Assembly (NCBI GenBank): GCA_028281525.1
Contig: JANQJR010000037.1
Location: forward strand, 1 to 64,000
Direction: 5' to 3'
Origin: Magnetovibrio sp.
GTDB taxonomy: Bacteria; Pseudomonadota; Alphaproteobacteria; Rhodospirillales; Magnetovibrionaceae
DNA: 64,000 nt
The notes under the pieces: model-generated
The model's input: only the letters and a program-made list of their open reading frames with translations
Databases searched by the model: none
Told to the model about the DNA's origin: nothing
Program-made: the position numbers and the translations under genes
Part shown: positions 1 to 8,230 of the stretch, piece by piece
How positions within the stretch are numbered: position 1 is the stretch's first letter
Layout: every line of letters starts with the position of its first letter

Positions 1-1
1 C

Positions 2-115
2 CTGAAGGACGTGGACGAAGCCCAGGCGGCCATCGTCACCATCGCCAAGCAGCTTGCCGACAGCGGCGAAATCGTCATCGCCGGACAAGGCGAGGAAGAG
101 CAACTGATTTACTAA
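2..115 (+). CDS. fliG: Flagellar motor switch protein FliG, C-terminal end (partial)
   Basis: Only the last 37 codons are in the window. They read through VDEAQAAIVTIAKQLADSGE and end at TAA (113-115). This resembles the C-terminal helix of alphaproteobacterial FliG, the rotor protein of the flagellar C-ring that contacts MotA and sets torque and switching. The rest of the gene lies to the left, so the catalytic or torque residues cannot be checked. The downstream neighbour is convergent, so this is the end of its transcription unit. The identification rests on a short stretch and is moderately certain. Confidence 0.6.
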   Translation: MKDVDEAQAAIVTIAKQLADSGEIVIAGQGEEEQLIY

Positions 116-145
116 AGCTGCCTAACGAAAGCTATCGGGCCGGGC

Positions 146-3112
146 TTATTGGGGGAGCCCCTTCACGAAGTCCGTGAAATCCTTGGGCATGAGCGGTTCG
201 GAGAAATAATAGCCCTGAATTTCATCGCACCGGTAAGCCTTGAGGATGTCGAGTTGCTCCTCGGTCTCCACGCCCTCCGCGATGATCTTGCGGTTGAGCG
301 TGTGGCCCATGTTGATGATGGTGTGAATGATCTCCGCATCGTCTGCATCAACGTGGATTTCGTTGACGAAAGAGCGGTCGATCTTGATGGTGTCGATGGG
401 AAAGCGCTTCAGGTAACTCAACGACGAATAGCCGGTGCCGAAGTCATCCATGGAAATGTGCACACCGAAATCGTGCAGATCCTCCAGCGCCGCGACGATG
501 TTGGGTGCGTCGCTCATCAGCATGCTTTCGGTGATTTCGATCTCGATGGCGCTGGGCGGAAGATCGTTCTTCTTCAAAACGGATTTGACGATGTCCACGA
601 ACGACGGTTCACGCAATTGGCGCGCGGACAAATTCACCGCGACCTTGATCGGCGTCAACCCGGCCTTCATCCATTCCCTGTGTTGATGGCACGCGGTTTG
701 GAGCGCCCATTCACCCACTTCGATGACCAGCCCGGTTTCTTCCAAAAGCGGGATGAACTTAACCGGGCTGACCAGCCCTAAGTCCGGGCTTTCCCAACGC
801 ATCAAGGCTTCCGCACCGGTAACCCGGTTGCTCTTCAAATCCAGTTTCGGTTGATAGAGAAGATGGAATTCCCCGTTTTCCAACGCCTTGGACAGGCCGT
901 TCTTGAACACCATGCGTTCTTGGACCTGCTCGTTCATATCGACGGTGAAGTATTGGTAATTGGCTTTGCCTTCCTCCTTGGCGCGATACATGGCGGCGTC
1001 GGCATTCTTCAACAGTTCCTGCGCATCCTTGGCGTCGTCAGGGAAGACGGTGATGCCTATGGACCCGCTGACGAACGCTTCGTGCCCGCCCAGCAAGAAA
1101 GCCCGGCCCAGGCTGTCGAGCACGCGCTGCGCCACCAAGGGCGCATTTTTGGGATCGTCCAGGTTGGGCATGATGATGGTGAATTCGTCCCCACCGAGAC
1201 GCGCCACCGTGTCGCCGGTACGCACGCACGTGCCAAGTCGCTTTGCCGCCTCCTTAAGCAACATGTCGCCGACATCGTGGCCCAAGGTGTCATTGACCAG
1301 TTTGAAGCCGTCCAGATCGATGAACAACAACGCCAAGTTCTTTTCCGAGCGTTCCATGTTGCTCAGCGCCTGGGTTAAGCGATCAAGAAACAAGGAGCGG
1401 TTGGGCAGCCCCGTCAAACTGTCGTAATTGGCTTGGTAGAGAATCCGTTCTTCGTCCTGCTTGCGTTTGGTGATGTCGGAGATGATCGCCGCAAACTGCA
1501 TCACCTCCCCGGTTGCGTTGGTGATCGCGGTAACGGACAGGCGTTCGGCGTATTCCTCGCCGTTCTTGCGCAGGTTCCAAAACTCCCCTTCCCAACTGCC
1601 GCGGTGTTCAAGACCGCTCCACATTTCATCGAACATGGCGCCACCCTGGCTCAACGCCGTGTGGTTGATGGGATAGCGGCCAATGACTTCTTCGACGTCG
1701 TATCCGGAAATTTCCGTGTAGGCGGGATTGACGGAACTGATGCGGAAATCCGGATCGATGATGACCACGCCTTCGGTCAAGGCCTCGATGACCTCACCGG
1801 CCAGACGCAACTTATCCTCGGCGCGTTGGCGCTCCAAAATTTCCTGGGTCAGTTCGCGGGTGCGTTCTGCGACACGCGTTTCCAACTGATCGCGGGCCTT
1901 GCGGATTTCCTCATCGGCTTCTTTGCGCTGCGTGATGTCACGGACCACGCCGGTGAAGAAGCGCTTTGAGCCGTGGTGGAGTTCCGTCACCGAAAGCTCC
2001 AGGGGAAATTCCTCACCGCTTTTGCGCCGCCCCAGTTCTTCACGTCCCGGAACGCCAACGATCTTCTTTTCCCCGGTGTCGCGATAACGCGCCATGTATT
2101 CGTCATGATGGGCGGCATGCACCCCGCCAATCAGCATGGAGACGTTATGACCCAGAACCTCCCGGGCTTCATATCCGAATATATTTTCGGCGGCCTTGTT
2201 GAAGGCCACCACCTCGCCGCGCATGTTGATGGTGATGATCGCATCGGCAACGTTTTCGAGGATGCCGCGCAGGCGCTGTTCGCGTTCCTGAAGGACCTCG
2301 GCGATACGGGTGCGCTCGGTGATGTCGCGAGCCTCGACCATGAACTGGCCATCGCCAATGGGCGAAAATTGCACCTCCACATCGATAATCGAGGCGCTGG
2401 CGTGTAGAAACTTCAAGGGCAACGGTCCCTCTTCCGCCGCCAGCAGATCCATGCCTGCGTCGATCACCGGATGGTAGTCCGGATGCACCGTGTGCAGAAA
2501 CGGACGCCCGACCAATTGCGCGGCATTCCCATAGCCGAGAACGCGCCAAGCCGCTTCGTTGGTCATGAGAATGTAGCCGTCGCGGTCCAGCACGCTGATC
2601 ATCGCCTGCGAGGATTCGAACAGATAACGGTAGAGATCCCGGCCGAGCAGGTCTTCGGATTTGCGATCGTCCGGCCCGCTGATCCGCCGGGCGCGCAACG
2701 CCAAGGCATCTTGGCTTGGCAAGGGTACGGAACTGATGGCGACGCTGATGGTCTCTTGCACGTCATTGGCGTCGGCATTCTGCGGTTGCAAGCGGACCAT
2801 GATCTCCGTGCCCGGCACCGCCTTGCCCGACAGCACCGTCAACGCGCTGGCCAACTGATCCCGGTCGATAAAATCGGCAAAGTACGCCCCCAACACTTGA
2901 TCGGCGCCGTCAACTCCCAACATAGCGAGACCGGTGGCGTTGATATCACGGATACGTCCGCGTTCCAGCATCACCGCCAAATCGTTTTGCAAAGTGTCGA
3001 ACAGGGTGCGCGCCCAGTCAACAGCGCCCGCGTCTCCCGGCGTTTGAGCCGAAGACGGCTTAGTGGCTTGAGATTTTGCGCGCGGTGCGCCCTTGCCAGC
3101 GTTCGGCGACAT
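146..3112 (-). CDS. Multi-PAS diguanylate cyclase/phosphodiesterase (GGDEF-EAL)
   Basis: A 988-aa cytoplasmic protein with no clear membrane segment, predicted to make and/or break cyclic di-GMP. About four PAS-like regions lie at roughly residues 35-140, 160-275, 285-395 and 435-555, with coiled-coil linkers (for example the RKARDQLETRVAERTREL region). A GGDEF domain follows at about 560-725 and an EAL domain at about 735-980. The GGDEF signature is intact (RLGGDEF) and an RxxD product-inhibition site (RTGD) sits five residues before it. The EAL signature is also intact (GAEALMRW), as are the later DDFGTGYSSL and EGVE motifs, so both activities are possible. It converges on fliG, which fits a role in the motile/sessile switch, but that link is only positional. 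The signal sensed by the PAS domains cannot be told from the sequence. Confidence 0.93.
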   Translation of the reverse strand: MSPNAGKGAPRAKSQATKPSSAQTPGDAGAVDWARTLFDTLQNDLAVMLERGRIRDINATGLAMLGVDGADQVLGAYFADFIDRDQLASALTVLSGKAVPGTEIMVRLQPQNADANDVQETISVAISSVPLPSQDALALRARRISGPDDRKSEDLLGRDLYRYLFESSQAMISVLDRDGYILMTNEAAWRVLGYGNAAQLVGRPFLHTVHPDYHPVIDAGMDLLAAEEGPLPLKFLHASASIIDVEVQFSPIGDGQFMVEARDITERTRIAEVLQEREQRLRGILENVADAIITINMRGEVVAFNKAAENIFGYEAREVLGHNVSMLIGGVHAAHHDEYMARYRDTGEKKIVGVPGREELGRRKSGEEFPLELSVTELHHGSKRFFTGVVRDITQRKEADEEIRKARDQLETRVAERTRELTQEILERQRAEDKLRLAGEVIEALTEGVVIIDPDFRISSVNPAYTEISGYDVEEVIGRYPINHTALSQGGAMFDEMWSGLEHRGSWEGEFWNLRKNGEEYAERLSVTAITNATGEVMQFAAIISDITKRKQDEERILYQANYDSLTGLPNRSLFLDRLTQALSNMERSEKNLALLFIDLDGFKLVNDTLGHDVGDMLLKEAAKRLGTCVRTGDTVARLGGDEFTIIMPNLDDPKNAPLVAQRVLDSLGRAFLLGGHEAFVSGSIGITVFPDDAKDAQELLKNADAAMYRAKEEGKANYQYFTVDMNEQVQERMVFKNGLSKALENGEFHLLYQPKLDLKSNRVTGAEALMRWESPDLGLVSPVKFIPLLEETGLVIEVGEWALQTACHQHREWMKAGLTPIKVAVNLSARQLREPSFVDIVKSVLKKNDLPPSAIEIEITESMLMSDAPNIVAALEDLHDFGVHISMDDFGTGYSSLSYLKRFPIDTIKIDRSFVNEIHVDADDAEIIHTIINMGHTLNRKIIAEGVETEEQLDILKAYRCDEIQGYYFSEPLMPKDFTDFVKGLPQ

Positions 3113-3234
3113 GTTCTACCCTTTGCCGCGCCTATCATAGAACGGCAAATCATCAATGATTCCAGAGCCATTCTTTCCCTGCCCCCCCTGAAATGCAAGC
3201 AAAGAAGGGGGTGGCCGACAGGGCAGCGGTGCGA

Positions 3235-3660
3235 TCAGCAGACCGCGCTGGTAGGTTGTGCGGACGGCCCGGCACAGGCCGCATGGCGGTCCGGCGTGAC
3301 GGTATCGAGCTTCTTGATCAAGCCGTCGACCTGCTCCCAGAAAAAGAAATCGCCCATATAGCCGACAATGCGACCGACCTCTTTTCCATCTTCGATCACC
3401 ACGAAGGTCGGGGTAAAGACCACGCCACGCACGAATTTCAGATCGTCCGGGCGGTCGTCATGCACATCGTGATGGCGCAATGGCAGGATTTTGGATTCTT
3501 GGGTCTTGGCATAGACTTCACCGACTTCTTCGTCCCAGCGGTCGCACACCGCGCACGCCACCGAGCCGAAATAGACCAGTTCCGCCGCATGAACTGCGGG
3601 CGCGAGCCAGAGCATCGGGACGCTCGCCAAAGCCAAGATCGTCTTAAACAAAGGACGCAT
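3235..3660 (-). CDS. soxS: SoxS-type periplasmic thioredoxin
   Basis: A 141-aa protein with a signal peptide (about residues 1-25, cut near VHA-AE) followed by a thioredoxin-like domain. The redox motif is CAVC (Cys36, Cys39) and the cis-proline region is FTPTFVV. In sulfur oxidisers SoxS reduces and reactivates SoxYZ and other periplasmic Sox thiols. The length and the CxxC right after the signal peptide match SoxS rather than a general DsbA. It lies at the edge of the sulfur island, downstream of a TusA-like gene on the same strand, with a 9-bp GC-rich hairpin between them. The last 15 residues are Cys/Ala/Ser-rich and not conserved. The family is clear; the exact partner is inferred from context. 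Confidence 0.8.
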   Translation of the reverse strand: MRPLFKTILALASVPMLWLAPAVHAAELVYFGSVACAVCDRWDEEVGEVYAKTQESKILPLRHHDVHDDRPDDLKFVRGVVFTPTFVVIEDGKEVGRIVGYMGDFFFWEQVDGLIKKLDTVTPDRHAACAGPSAQPTSAVC

Positions 3661-3700
3661 ACAGAAAATGAACCATAAACCAGTGCTTTAAGCCAAATCC

Positions 3701-3722
3701 GGGGCCGCGATAGCGCGGCCCC
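3701..3722. other. GC-rich perfect hairpin between tusA-like gene and soxS
   Basis: GGGGCCGCG and CGCGGCCCC form a perfect 9-bp stem with a 4-nt loop. It lies between two minus-strand genes. There is no T-run on either side, so it is more likely an mRNA-stability or processing hairpin than an intrinsic terminator. Confidence 0.5.
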
Positions 3723-3824
3723 TGGACAGGACTATAGCAGAAAACGGCGGAAATAACATCCCGAGGACGTCTTGCCAGTCCTTGGTCGTTGATCCAAGGG
3801 CCGTTTTCGCGGAAAAGACCTCGA

Positions 3825-4049
3825 TTAGGCCTTTTCAATTTCATAGGTGTAGACACCGCCGTCTTCACCGCTGCTCAGCAGCTTGTTGCCGGTGGACTTG
3901 CAGAACGCTTCCATGTCCTTCACGGAACCCGGATCGGTGGACAACACTTCCAGGGTGTCGCCGGCGGCCAGATCCTTCATCGCCTTTTTGGTCTTGAGGA
4001 TCGGAAGCGGGCAGTTCATGCCTTTGGTATCAAGAGTTTGGGTAGCCAT
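3825..4049 (-). CDS. TusA-family sulfurtransferase / sulfur carrier
   Basis: A 74-aa protein covering the whole TusA/SirA fold. The signature CPLP (Cys13-Pro16) follows the typical DTKGMN lead-in, and Cys13 would carry the persulfide. The C-terminal half (GDTLEVLSTDPGS, then a final strand GGVYTYEI) matches the family. In sulfur oxidisers, TusA relays sulfane sulfur in the cytoplasm between DsrE-type proteins, rhodaneses and oxidation systems. In other bacteria it serves tRNA thiolation or molybdenum cofactor synthesis. Its place among soxS, a DUF3365 heme protein and DsrE2 points to sulfur oxidation. The ribosome binding site is AGAGAG-like, about 7 nt before the ATG. Confidence 0.88.
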   Translation of the reverse strand: MATQTLDTKGMNCPLPILKTKKAMKDLAAGDTLEVLSTDPGSVKDMEAFCKSTGNKLLSSGEDGGVYTYEIEKA

Positions 4050-4147
4050 TTTGTGTATCTCTCTACTCTTTTTTGGGGTGATGGTTAAACAATCAATCCA
4101 GATGGATTTGGTTCAAATGGGCCGCCTCTCCAATTTACAGGCCTGTT

Positions 4148-4462
4148 TTACAGGCCGATATTGATAAACTTGAGACAGACAACCCGCAAGCAAGACGCCA
4201 AATTTTTCTGATTGGCGAATTGGCAATGGTCGTAAATCTTGGTCACGACCGCCGCCACGGTTAAATCTTCGGAAGCGGCAAGTTCCTCCAAGACGTTCCA
4301 AAACGCACGCTCCAACCGGATCGTGGTCGAATGGCCGTGGATGCGCAAAGAACGCCGTTCCGGCAGGAATTCTGTATCCTGTTCGCCCGTGCTGCACAGC
4401 CCGAAAAGCTGCGAAAGCGGAGATGCGCCGTCTTCTTGGTCCTGTAAGGGTTCTCCTATCAC
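4148..4462 (-). CDS. Ribbon-helix-helix (RHH_4-type) DNA-binding protein
   Basis: A small protein whose C-terminal two thirds matches the RHH_4 family. It has the strand-helix-helix start RRSLRIHGHSTTIRLERAFW, then helices VLEELAASEDLTVAAVVTKI, and ends in a CQFANQKNLASCLRV segment found widely in alphaproteobacteria. The strand residues contact DNA as a dimer. I place the start at a GTG (4462) six bases after a GGAG. The frame stays open to a TTG at 4486. The gene begins only 28 bp after the stop of the upstream DUF3365 gene, so the two are probably co-transcribed. Its targets are unknown; its position suggests local control of the sulfur genes, which is inference. Confidence 0.75.
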   Translation of the reverse strand: MIGEPLQDQEDGASPLSQLFGLCSTGEQDTEFLPERRSLRIHGHSTTIRLERAFWNVLEELAASEDLTVAAVVTKIYDHCQFANQKNLASCLRVVCLKFINIGL

Positions 4463-4490
4463 ATTCAACTCCAACTCGCGCTTCAAAGGC

Positions 4491-5072
4491 CTAGAAATCC
4501 TTGATCAGCGTGAACGCACCACGGATATCTCCCTCGGAGAAACCGCGCGCCTGATCATCCGGGTAGAGATCATCCAATGCCGCCGTGACTTCCGGTTGGA
4601 TATCCTTCCCGTGGCAATGCAGGCAGACGGCTTCGGTGCCGATGGCCTTCATGAAGCGGAATTGTTTTTTTCCATTGGTTTCAACGACTTCGCCAAATGC
4701 AAGGGTCGCCGGGCTTTGCCCCTCAGCCTTTTGGCGTTCAAACAGGTTGAGAACATTGAGTTCCCACGCATCGGGCGCATTGCTCGGATTGCGCAGCTTC
4801 AAGCTGGTGCGGCCCACCGACCAACCGGAATCGGTCATCGCTTTTGTGGCAATGGCAGGCGCTTTTTCGTTGCATACGCTGATGGCGTTGACCGGACCGC
4901 CTTCCTTCATGGCGCCGCCCAAGGCTTTTTTCAACGGGCCGCCGAAGGATTTCACCACACCCACGGCTTCGGCTTTCAAGGCGTTCGTGTCCGCAGCCTG
5001 GGCCTCGCCCGCAAAACCACCTGCCAAACCCAGAGCCGCCGCCACGGCCACAGCAGTCATCGTGCTTTTCAT
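4491..5072 (-). CDS. Periplasmic monoheme protein, DUF3365 (Tll0287-like)
   Basis: A 193-aa exported heme protein. The signal peptide covers about residues 1-26 (cut near AQA-AD). It carries one c-type heme motif, CLHCH (150-154). The sequence around it (GTEAVCLHCHGKDIQPEV) and the AISVCNEKAPAIA segment are typical of the DUF3365/Tll0287-like fold, a PAS/GAF-like heme sensor or redox protein. The frame stays open to 5294, but the ATG at 5072 follows a strong AGGGGGTAGGG ribosome site and starts the signal peptide. It is probably in one unit with the RHH gene downstream. The function of this family in sulfur oxidisers is not established; electron transfer or redox sensing are both possible. 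Confidence 0.8.
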   Translation of the reverse strand: MKSTMTAVAVAAALGLAGGFAGEAQAADTNALKAEAVGVVKSFGGPLKKALGGAMKEGGPVNAISVCNEKAPAIATKAMTDSGWSVGRTSLKLRNPSNAPDAWELNVLNLFERQKAEGQSPATLAFGEVVETNGKKQFRFMKAIGTEAVCLHCHGKDIQPEVTAALDDLYPDDQARGFSEGDIRGAFTLIKDF

Positions 5073-5197
5073 GTCCCTACCCCCTTCTTTTAGAATTGCT
5101 CTCAAGCTGTTGAAAAGGCACATCATATCTCGCGCCCCACTCATCACTTCGGGGCGCCAGCCCGCCCGGATACGCAGCATCCAGGCGATGCAGAGTT

Positions 5198-5695
5198 TTA
5201 GATATAGAGATTGATGTCGGATTCCAGGGCTTCGGCCATGTAGGTGGCCGCACCGCCCAGTTCCATTTCCGGGATCATGATATCCGGGGACCATTCGAAC
5301 AGGTCCAAAGTCATCTGGCAGCCCACGATTTTGACATCGCTCTCCACGCAGATTTCACGTAATTCCGGAATCGACGCGACGCCTTTCTTCTTGATCATGC
5401 TCTTCATCATCGAAGACGCCATGGCGTCGACGCCGGGGATCGTGGACACGATATTCGGCATGGTCATGTGCATGCCCATCATCGGCATTTCCATACCCGG
5501 GTTGCCCAACGTGGAAATCTGCAGGTGATCCACATCCTTCTTCAACAACTGCAGGCCGTAGAAGGTGAAGAAGAGCGTCACGTCAACATCCAGGCTGGCC
5601 GCCGTAGAGGCCAGGATGAACGGAGGATACGCCCAATCCAGGGTGCCCTTCGTCACGATGATCGTCATCTTCTTGTTGTTACTGCCGTCACTCAT
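5198..5695 (-). CDS. DsrE/DsrF/DrsH-like family protein (DsrE2)
   Basis: A 165-aa DsrE2-type protein. The N-terminus (KMTIIVTKGTLDWAYPPFIL) is the usual first strand and helix. A Met-rich loop (PGMEMPMMGMHMTMP, about residues 75-90) and two conserved cysteines follow, the second in KIVGCQMTLDLF, the likely persulfide carrier. DsrE2 proteins often travel with TusA and pass sulfane sulfur between carriers at the membrane or in the cytoplasm. The ATG at 5695 is preferred over one eight codons upstream because GGGAGA lies 5 nt before it. It is divergent from the YeeE/YedE transporter, with a shared intergenic control region of about 475 bp. Confidence 0.87.
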   Translation of the reverse strand: MSDGSNNKKMTIIVTKGTLDWAYPPFILASTAASLDVDVTLFFTFYGLQLLKKDVDHLQISTLGNPGMEMPMMGMHMTMPNIVSTIPGVDAMASSMMKSMIKKKGVASIPELREICVESDVKIVGCQMTLDLFEWSPDIMIPEMELGGAATYMAEALESDINLYI

Positions 5696-6170
5696 GTTCG
5701 TCTCCCAACTGTCTGCCATCCGGGCCGGTTAAGGGCGAGTTCGTGTCACTGTCTCGTGCCGCCGTCCCTGGCGCGTTTCGCTTAACGCTCTGATCCGCGC
5801 AGTGATTTTAGATTTTGCTTATATTCAAGCAATCTAAACGCCGCCCACGCGGGCTTGGTAGTATTCCGTGCCTACGCCCTGCATTTTCTTCGAACTCCGC
5901 TCGATCGGGAGGCCGGGATCGGGGGCTTTGACGCCCGCCCCTTTGGTCATTCGTGGGCCTTAAAGCGCAAGGATTCGGCAGCACGGCCTCCATTTAAGGC
6001 CTCACTAATATACACAATTGTAGCATTTAGACAAACCTAATATACAAACGGGGCGAAATACATTATATGGGGTAACGCGAAATTCAGGGCGCGGGCCGGA
6101 TCCGTGTCCCCAAAGCGGTAAAACCGCTGAAAACAAAACAGAGAGAGTTGAAAGTCTTGGGAGACACACG
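5696..6170. promoter_or_regulatory. Divergent control region of dsrE2 and the YeeE/YedE transporter
   Basis: A 475-bp gap between divergent genes, with no convincing ORF. Two structures stand out. One is an AT-rich imperfect palindrome at 5808-5837 (left arm TTAGATTTTGCTT, right arm AAGCAATCTAA). The other is a pair of direct repeats CTAATATACA at 6005 and 6037, 32 bp apart (three helical turns), upstream of the transporter. AT-rich palindromes of this kind are typical operators of ArsR-type regulators. That such a protein binds here is inference. Confidence 0.4.
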
Positions 6171-7289
6171 ATGGAAGAGATGAGTGTGGGCACTCTGGTC
6201 GCCAGTGCGGGCTTCATCGCTGGCATTGTCTTTGGCGCAACCGCCAATAAAACCAATTTTTGCACCATGGGCGGCGTGTCCGACATGGTTTTGATGGGCG
6301 ACACCACACGTTTTCGCGCCTGGATGCTGGCGATCGCGGTGGCGATTCTCGGCACACAAGCCCTGCACATGATGGAACTGATCGACCTGACCCTGGCCCC
6401 GGCCGACGGCGGCGTGATCTACCTGACCAGTTCGCTTGGCTGGCCGGGCGCCATCATTGGCGGGTTGCTGTTCGGCTACGGCATGACCATGACCGGCGGC
6501 TGCGGCAACAAGACCCTGGTGCGCATCGGTGGCGGCAACCTCAAATCCATCATCGTGTTCCTGATCATGGGCGTTGTCGCCTACATGACGCTGCGCGGCC
6601 TGATCGGCCTGGCGCGTCTGGAATTGGAAACGTTCAACACGGACCTCACCGAATTCGGCCTGAACAGCCAGTCCATGGTGGAACTGGCCGCAACGCTGTT
6701 CGGCGCGGAAACCGAAAACCTGCGTCTGGCGGTGACTTTGGTGTTCGCCGTGGCGATCATCGCATACTGCTTCAAAAGCGAAGAATTCCGCCACGCCCCC
6801 GCCGACATCGTTGGCGCGGTCATCATCGGCCTGTTGATCCCCGCCGGTTGGTACATCACCGGCGTTGTGGGTTTTGATGATTTCGAACCGACGCCATTGT
6901 TCTCGTTCACCTTTGTGGCGCCCTCGGCGGAATCGATTCAGTACCTCATGACCTTCACCGGCGCATCCATCAATTTCGGCATCGCCGCCGTCGGCGGTGT
7001 GATCGTCGGCTCGTTCCTCATGGCGCTGGCCACCAAATCTTTCCACATCGAAGCCTTCAGCGGCGCGGACGACATGAAAAGCCATATGGTCGGCGCCATC
7101 ATGATGGGCGTCGGCGGTGTGATCGCATTGGGCTGCACCATCGGCCAAGGCCTGACCGGCATGTCGACGTTGGCTCTGGGCTCGCTGATCGCCCTCGCAT
7201 CGATCATCATCGGCGCGGTGTGGGGCTTGAAAGCCCTGGAAGAAGGCTCGGTCATGGCCGGCCTGAAGGCCATGTTCAGCCGCGGCTGA
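6171..7289 (+). CDS. YeeE/YedE-family (DUF395) sulfur-compound transporter
   Basis: A 372-aa polytopic inner-membrane protein with about nine or ten hydrophobic segments. It covers the duplicated YeeE/YedE fold: Cys31 in NKTNFCTMGG, Cys111 in MTMTGGCGNKTLVR and Cys322 in ALGCTIGQGLTG. These cysteine motifs line the path in thiosulfate importers of the TsuA type, where they make transient S-S contacts with thiosulfate. In sulfur oxidisers this family is thought to move thiosulfate or sulfane sulfur into the cytoplasm. GGGAG lies 8 nt before the ATG. It is monocistronic: a strong terminator follows at 7328. Divergent dsrE2 and nearby tusA support a sulfur-import role. Confidence 0.88.
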   Translation: MEEMSVGTLVASAGFIAGIVFGATANKTNFCTMGGVSDMVLMGDTTRFRAWMLAIAVAILGTQALHMMELIDLTLAPADGGVIYLTSSLGWPGAIIGGLLFGYGMTMTGGCGNKTLVRIGGGNLKSIIVFLIMGVVAYMTLRGLIGLARLELETFNTDLTEFGLNSQSMVELAATLFGAETENLRLAVTLVFAVAIIAYCFKSEEFRHAPADIVGAVIIGLLIPAGWYITGVVGFDDFEPTPLFSFTFVAPSAESIQYLMTFTGASINFGIAAVGGVIVGSFLMALATKSFHIEAFSGADDMKSHMVGAIMMGVGGVIALGCTIGQGLTGMSTLALGSLIALASIIIGAVWGLKALEEGSVMAGLKAMFSRG

Positions 7290-7327
7290 TGCTGCACTGC
7301 ACATTATACTTTCGTACTAATCAATTG

Positions 7328-7356
7328 AAAAAGCGGAGCTTTGCTCCGCTTTTTTT
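7328..7356 (+). terminator. Rho-independent terminator after the YeeE/YedE gene
   Basis: AGCGGAGC, a TTT loop and GCTCCGCT, then six Ts. It sits about 40 bp after the stop codon of the transporter gene. Confidence 0.9.
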
Positions 7357-7718
7357 ATGTGAATCACTCTCATTTTTAGTTATTCTAGGGTTGCCTCGTG
7401 AATAAAACGGCTCTAATGTAACAGAGTGCTAATACACAGGCACATTGATGGGGAATTAAAATGTTTTCCCATTTTTTAAGTGCGAATGCGCAAATTGGAC
7501 GCTTTTTTTGCGTGAATTACTGAATAACACGCGCATTCGGGAGGCCAAGCAAACACCAAGTCCATTATCTTATGATAATTGGGCTTGTTTTATCCGAGGC
7601 TAAGCCATTAGGCTGGACACATACTCCTCTATTCGTTCAGAGGTTCCGGGCACAAAAAAACAACCGGGAAACGAACACGGGAGAGATCAGCAGAACGGTT
7701 TAGCAACTGGGAGGGATA
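7357..7718 (+). promoter_or_regulatory. Promoter/operator region of the sox operon
   Basis: The 362 bp before soxX hold no gene. A perfect AT-rich palindrome, ATTATC-TTAT-GATAAT, lies at 7564-7579, about 140 bp before the soxX start. A second spaced inverted pair, TTATTC...GAATAA, lies at about 7379-7404. A small hairpin (CCTCTATTCGTTCAGAGG, about 7625-7643) lies in the probable leader. I could not fix the -10/-35 boxes with confidence. Confidence 0.45.
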
Positions 7719-8180
7719 ATGAAACTTACCAAACTAACATTCGCCGTGACCGCAGCCGTTGTCGCCGGTGGCGTGACATTCGCCGCACAGGCTGTCGACG
7801 GGGTCACTTTCAAAATTGTCGATGGGACGATACCAGAATCCTTAACCGGAAAATCGGGTGATCCCGTCAACGGCAAGAAGGTGGTCGTCGGCCGCAAAAA
7901 AGGCAACTGCCTGGCCTGCCACATCATGCCGATTCCGGAAGAGCAGTTCCACGGCCTGACCGGCCCCGACCTGCACGGTGTTGCCGACCGCATGGACGAA
8001 GCGGAACTGCGCATGCGCATCGTGGACCCAAAAGTGGTATCCTTCGACACCATGATGCCGAGTTTCTACCGCACCGGTCAGCACCGCGTGCTGGAGAAGT
8101 TCCAAGGCAAGACGATTTTGAGCGCTCAGGAAGTTGAAGACGTGATCGCGTACCTGATGACGCTCAAGGACGAATCTTAA
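7719..8180 (+). CDS. soxX: SoxX, monoheme cytochrome c subunit of SoxAX
   Basis: A 153-aa periplasmic cytochrome c. A signal peptide covers about residues 1-25, and a single heme motif CLACH lies at 64-68. The distal methionine is probably in DTMMPSF. SoxAX joins thiosulfate oxidatively to the SoxY cysteine, and SoxX takes the electrons. The gene opens the soxXYZAB-V operon, with GGAGGG 4 nt before the ATG. Gaps to the next genes are short (soxY 50 bp, soxZ 45 bp, soxA 27 bp). Sequence and context agree fully. Confidence 0.95.
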   Translation: MKLTKLTFAVTAAVVAGGVTFAAQAVDGVTFKIVDGTIPESLTGKSGDPVNGKKVVVGRKKGNCLACHIMPIPEEQFHGLTGPDLHGVADRMDEAELRMRIVDPKVVSFDTMMPSFYRTGQHRVLEKFQGKTILSAQEVEDVIAYLMTLKDES

Positions 8181-8230
8181 ATCGAGTCCCCTGGAGAGGC
8201 TTTAAGATAATCAAACAAATAGAGGAAAAC

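Noticed and set aside
4051..4147. Possible small RNA between the TusA-like and RHH genes
   Set aside because: Only about 95 bp with no clear promoter or terminator hairpin; it is more simply the leader of the TusA-like gene.
5808..5993. Short frames in both directions in the dsrE2-YeeE intergenic region
   Set aside because: No ribosome sites, no protein-like composition, and they overlap the palindrome; the region reads better as control DNA.
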